Assembly: GCF_001431465.1 (NCBI RefSeq)
Contig: NZ_LDJJ01000004.1
Location: 61,064 to 125,063 of the forward strand
DNA length: 64,000 bases
Reading direction: 5' to 3'
From: Stenotrophomonas terrae
GTDB taxonomy: Bacteria > Pseudomonadota > Gammaproteobacteria > Xanthomonadales > Xanthomonadaceae
The translations under genes were made by a program, and so were the position numbers. Below, piece by piece: positions 62,908 through 64,000 of this stretch. Below the pieces are notes generated by a model. The model did no database searches. It had not been told where the DNA came from and saw nothing but the letters and a program-made list of their open reading frames with translations. Positions within the stretch are counted from its first letter, which is position 1, and each line of letters begins with the position of its first letter.

Positions 62908-62962
62908 TTGCCGCTGGCCGCCAACGCTCAAGTTGTCGGCCACTGCCGCCGATACAGCAACC

Positions 62963-63919
62963 ATGTCACAAGACCTGCTCAACCGAATTGACCAGCGCAC
63001 CCGGCTGGCCGGCCACAATCGCCTTGCCCTGCTGCTGTTCCGCCTCGGCGGCCGTCAGCTTTTTGGCGTGAACGTCTTCAAGGTGCAGGAGGTACTGCGC
63101 CGCCCTGCCCTGTTCCAGGTGCCCGGGCTGCCCACACAGTTCGCCGGCGTGGCCGATGTGCGTGGCCGCTCGGTACCGGTGCTGGACCTTGGCCTGGCAA
63201 TCGGCCACCCCGAGCGCGAGCCCGAGGCCGATACCGCGCCGGGCTACCTGGTGGTGACCGAGTTCAACCGCTCGGTACAGGGCTTCCTGGTCAGCGGCGT
63301 CGAGCGCATCGTCAATATCGCGGTGGAAGACATCCACCCGCCGCCGGAGCTGGGCGCCGAATCGACCTATCTGACTGCGGTTACGCGTTTCCAGGGCGAG
63401 TTGATCCAGGTGATCGACGTCGAAAGCGTGCTAGCCGACATTGCCCAGGTGCGCAGCGAGGCGGTGCTGGATCCGTCCATGGCGCTGCCGGCCGATGCCC
63501 CGCCAATGCAGGTGCTGGTGGTGGATGATTCCCGCGTTGCAAGGCAGCAGATCCGCAGTGTGCTGGATCAGCTGGGCGTGACCGCCACCCTGCTTTCCGA
63601 TGGCAAGCAGGCGCTGGAGCACCTGTTGCAGATCCACGCAGCCGGGGAAAACCCGGCCGACCGCTATGCCATGGTGATCTCCGACATCGAGATGCCAGCC
63701 ATGGACGGCTATACGCTGACGACGGAAATCCGCCGCCACCCCGGCTTGGCCGGCCTCTACGTGCTGTTGCACACCTCGCTGTCGGGCGTATTCAACAACG
63801 CCATGGTGGAACGGGTGGGCGCCAATGCCTTCGTCGCCAAATACAGCCCGCACGAGCTGGCCGATTTCGTGCTGCAGCGGCTGCGGCATGTGGCTGAGAC
63901 GCAGTACGCCTACGGTTGA
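62963..63919 (+). CDS. cheV: Chemotaxis coupling protein CheV
   Basis: Encodes 318 residues from the ATG at 62963. The CheW-like domain (about 1-165) has F-G-V-N-V-F-K-V-Q-E-V and G-V-A-D-V-R-G-R-S-V-P-V-L-D-L. The receiver domain (about 182-310) has V-V-D-D-S-R, phospho-Asp in V-I-S-D-I-E-M-P-A-M-D-G near 235, and Lys in A-K-Y-S. Couples receptors to CheA with adaptation through phosphorylation. Divergent from flgA. The 81 bases to the window end hold no gene. Confidence 0.95.
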   Translation: MSQDLLNRIDQRTRLAGHNRLALLLFRLGGRQLFGVNVFKVQEVLRRPALFQVPGLPTQFAGVADVRGRSVPVLDLGLAIGHPEREPEADTAPGYLVVTEFNRSVQGFLVSGVERIVNIAVEDIHPPPELGAESTYLTAVTRFQGELIQVIDVESVLADIAQVRSEAVLDPSMALPADAPPMQVLVVDDSRVARQQIRSVLDQLGVTATLLSDGKQALEHLLQIHAAGENPADRYAMVISDIEMPAMDGYTLTTEIRRHPGLAGLYVLLHTSLSGVFNNAMVERVGANAFVAKYSPHELADFVLQRLRHVAETQYAYG

Positions 63920-64000
63920 TTTGAGCTGGGGTTTCGGTGACGCGGGGACCTTGTGGGCCTTTGCGGCGAGCCCCTGCCGACGCTTCTGCCCCCTCCCTTT

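Noticed and set aside
62928..62955. Sigma-28 promoter for cheV (TCAAGTTG, 12 bases, GCCGATAC)
   Set aside because: Spacing is one too long and it would start transcription almost at the ATG; not safe to call.

Overview
The window is a GC-rich chromosomal segment of a Xanthomonadaceae bacterium, most likely Stenotrophomonas or a close relative. The basis is a GTAG-type palindromic repeat behind infA, a Xanthomonas-like RavS/RavR/RavA signalling locus beside flagellar genes, and a XerCD dif site of the form seen in Xanthomonas/Xylella. The genus is inferred, not proven.

Left part (1-23.4 kb): a protease-like gene tail; two overlapping genes for secreted lipase-like proteins (782-3201); a six-gene, tightly overlapping minus-strand operon (3486-9633) for a TonB receptor, DUF2478 protein, FecCD-type ABC transporter and methyltransferase. 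The operon is headed by a ModE-type operator and divergent from modE, so it is read as a molybdenum uptake system. Next come an IS5-family transposase remnant, a 2206-residue autotransporter containing an exact-period 1464-bp tandem duplication, and an arsenic cluster (acr3, arsR / arsH, arsC, arsN2). A LysR gene follows, divergent from a truncated hydrolase.

Centre (23.4-30.65 kb): a filamentous phage (inovirus) prophage integrated at dif. Gene order is regulator, small ORFs, Rep, ssDNA-binding protein, coat protein and terminator, pIII-like, pVI-like, Zot, a TraX-like acetyltransferase, and a DUF3653-like gene. The left end is a hybrid XerC half-site and the right end a complete dif. The regulator gene runs through the att core, so integration replaces its last codons. 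Left of the prophage lies the Zot 3' end of an older inovirus fused to the broken hydrolase. GGGNAGGG (KOPS-like) octamers sit mostly on the plus strand left of dif and on the minus strand right of it, so the window probably spans the replication terminus.

Right part (31.3-64 kb): a TonB receptor convergent with a GlcNAc-asparagine type operon (sugar kinase, aspartylglucosaminidase, CutC). Then housekeeping genes in conserved order: crcB, rarA, lolA, ftsK / trxB, metallophosphoesterase, FemAB-like, aat, infA / clpA, clpS / secreted protein, nudJ, mnmA, hflD, MCP-like. The end holds a c-di-GMP and motility block: PAS-GGDEF-EAL protein, RavS-like kinase, RavR-like GGDEF-EAL-REC, RavA-like kinase, flgN-flgM-flgA with recognisable sigma-28 and sigma-54 promoters, and cheV.
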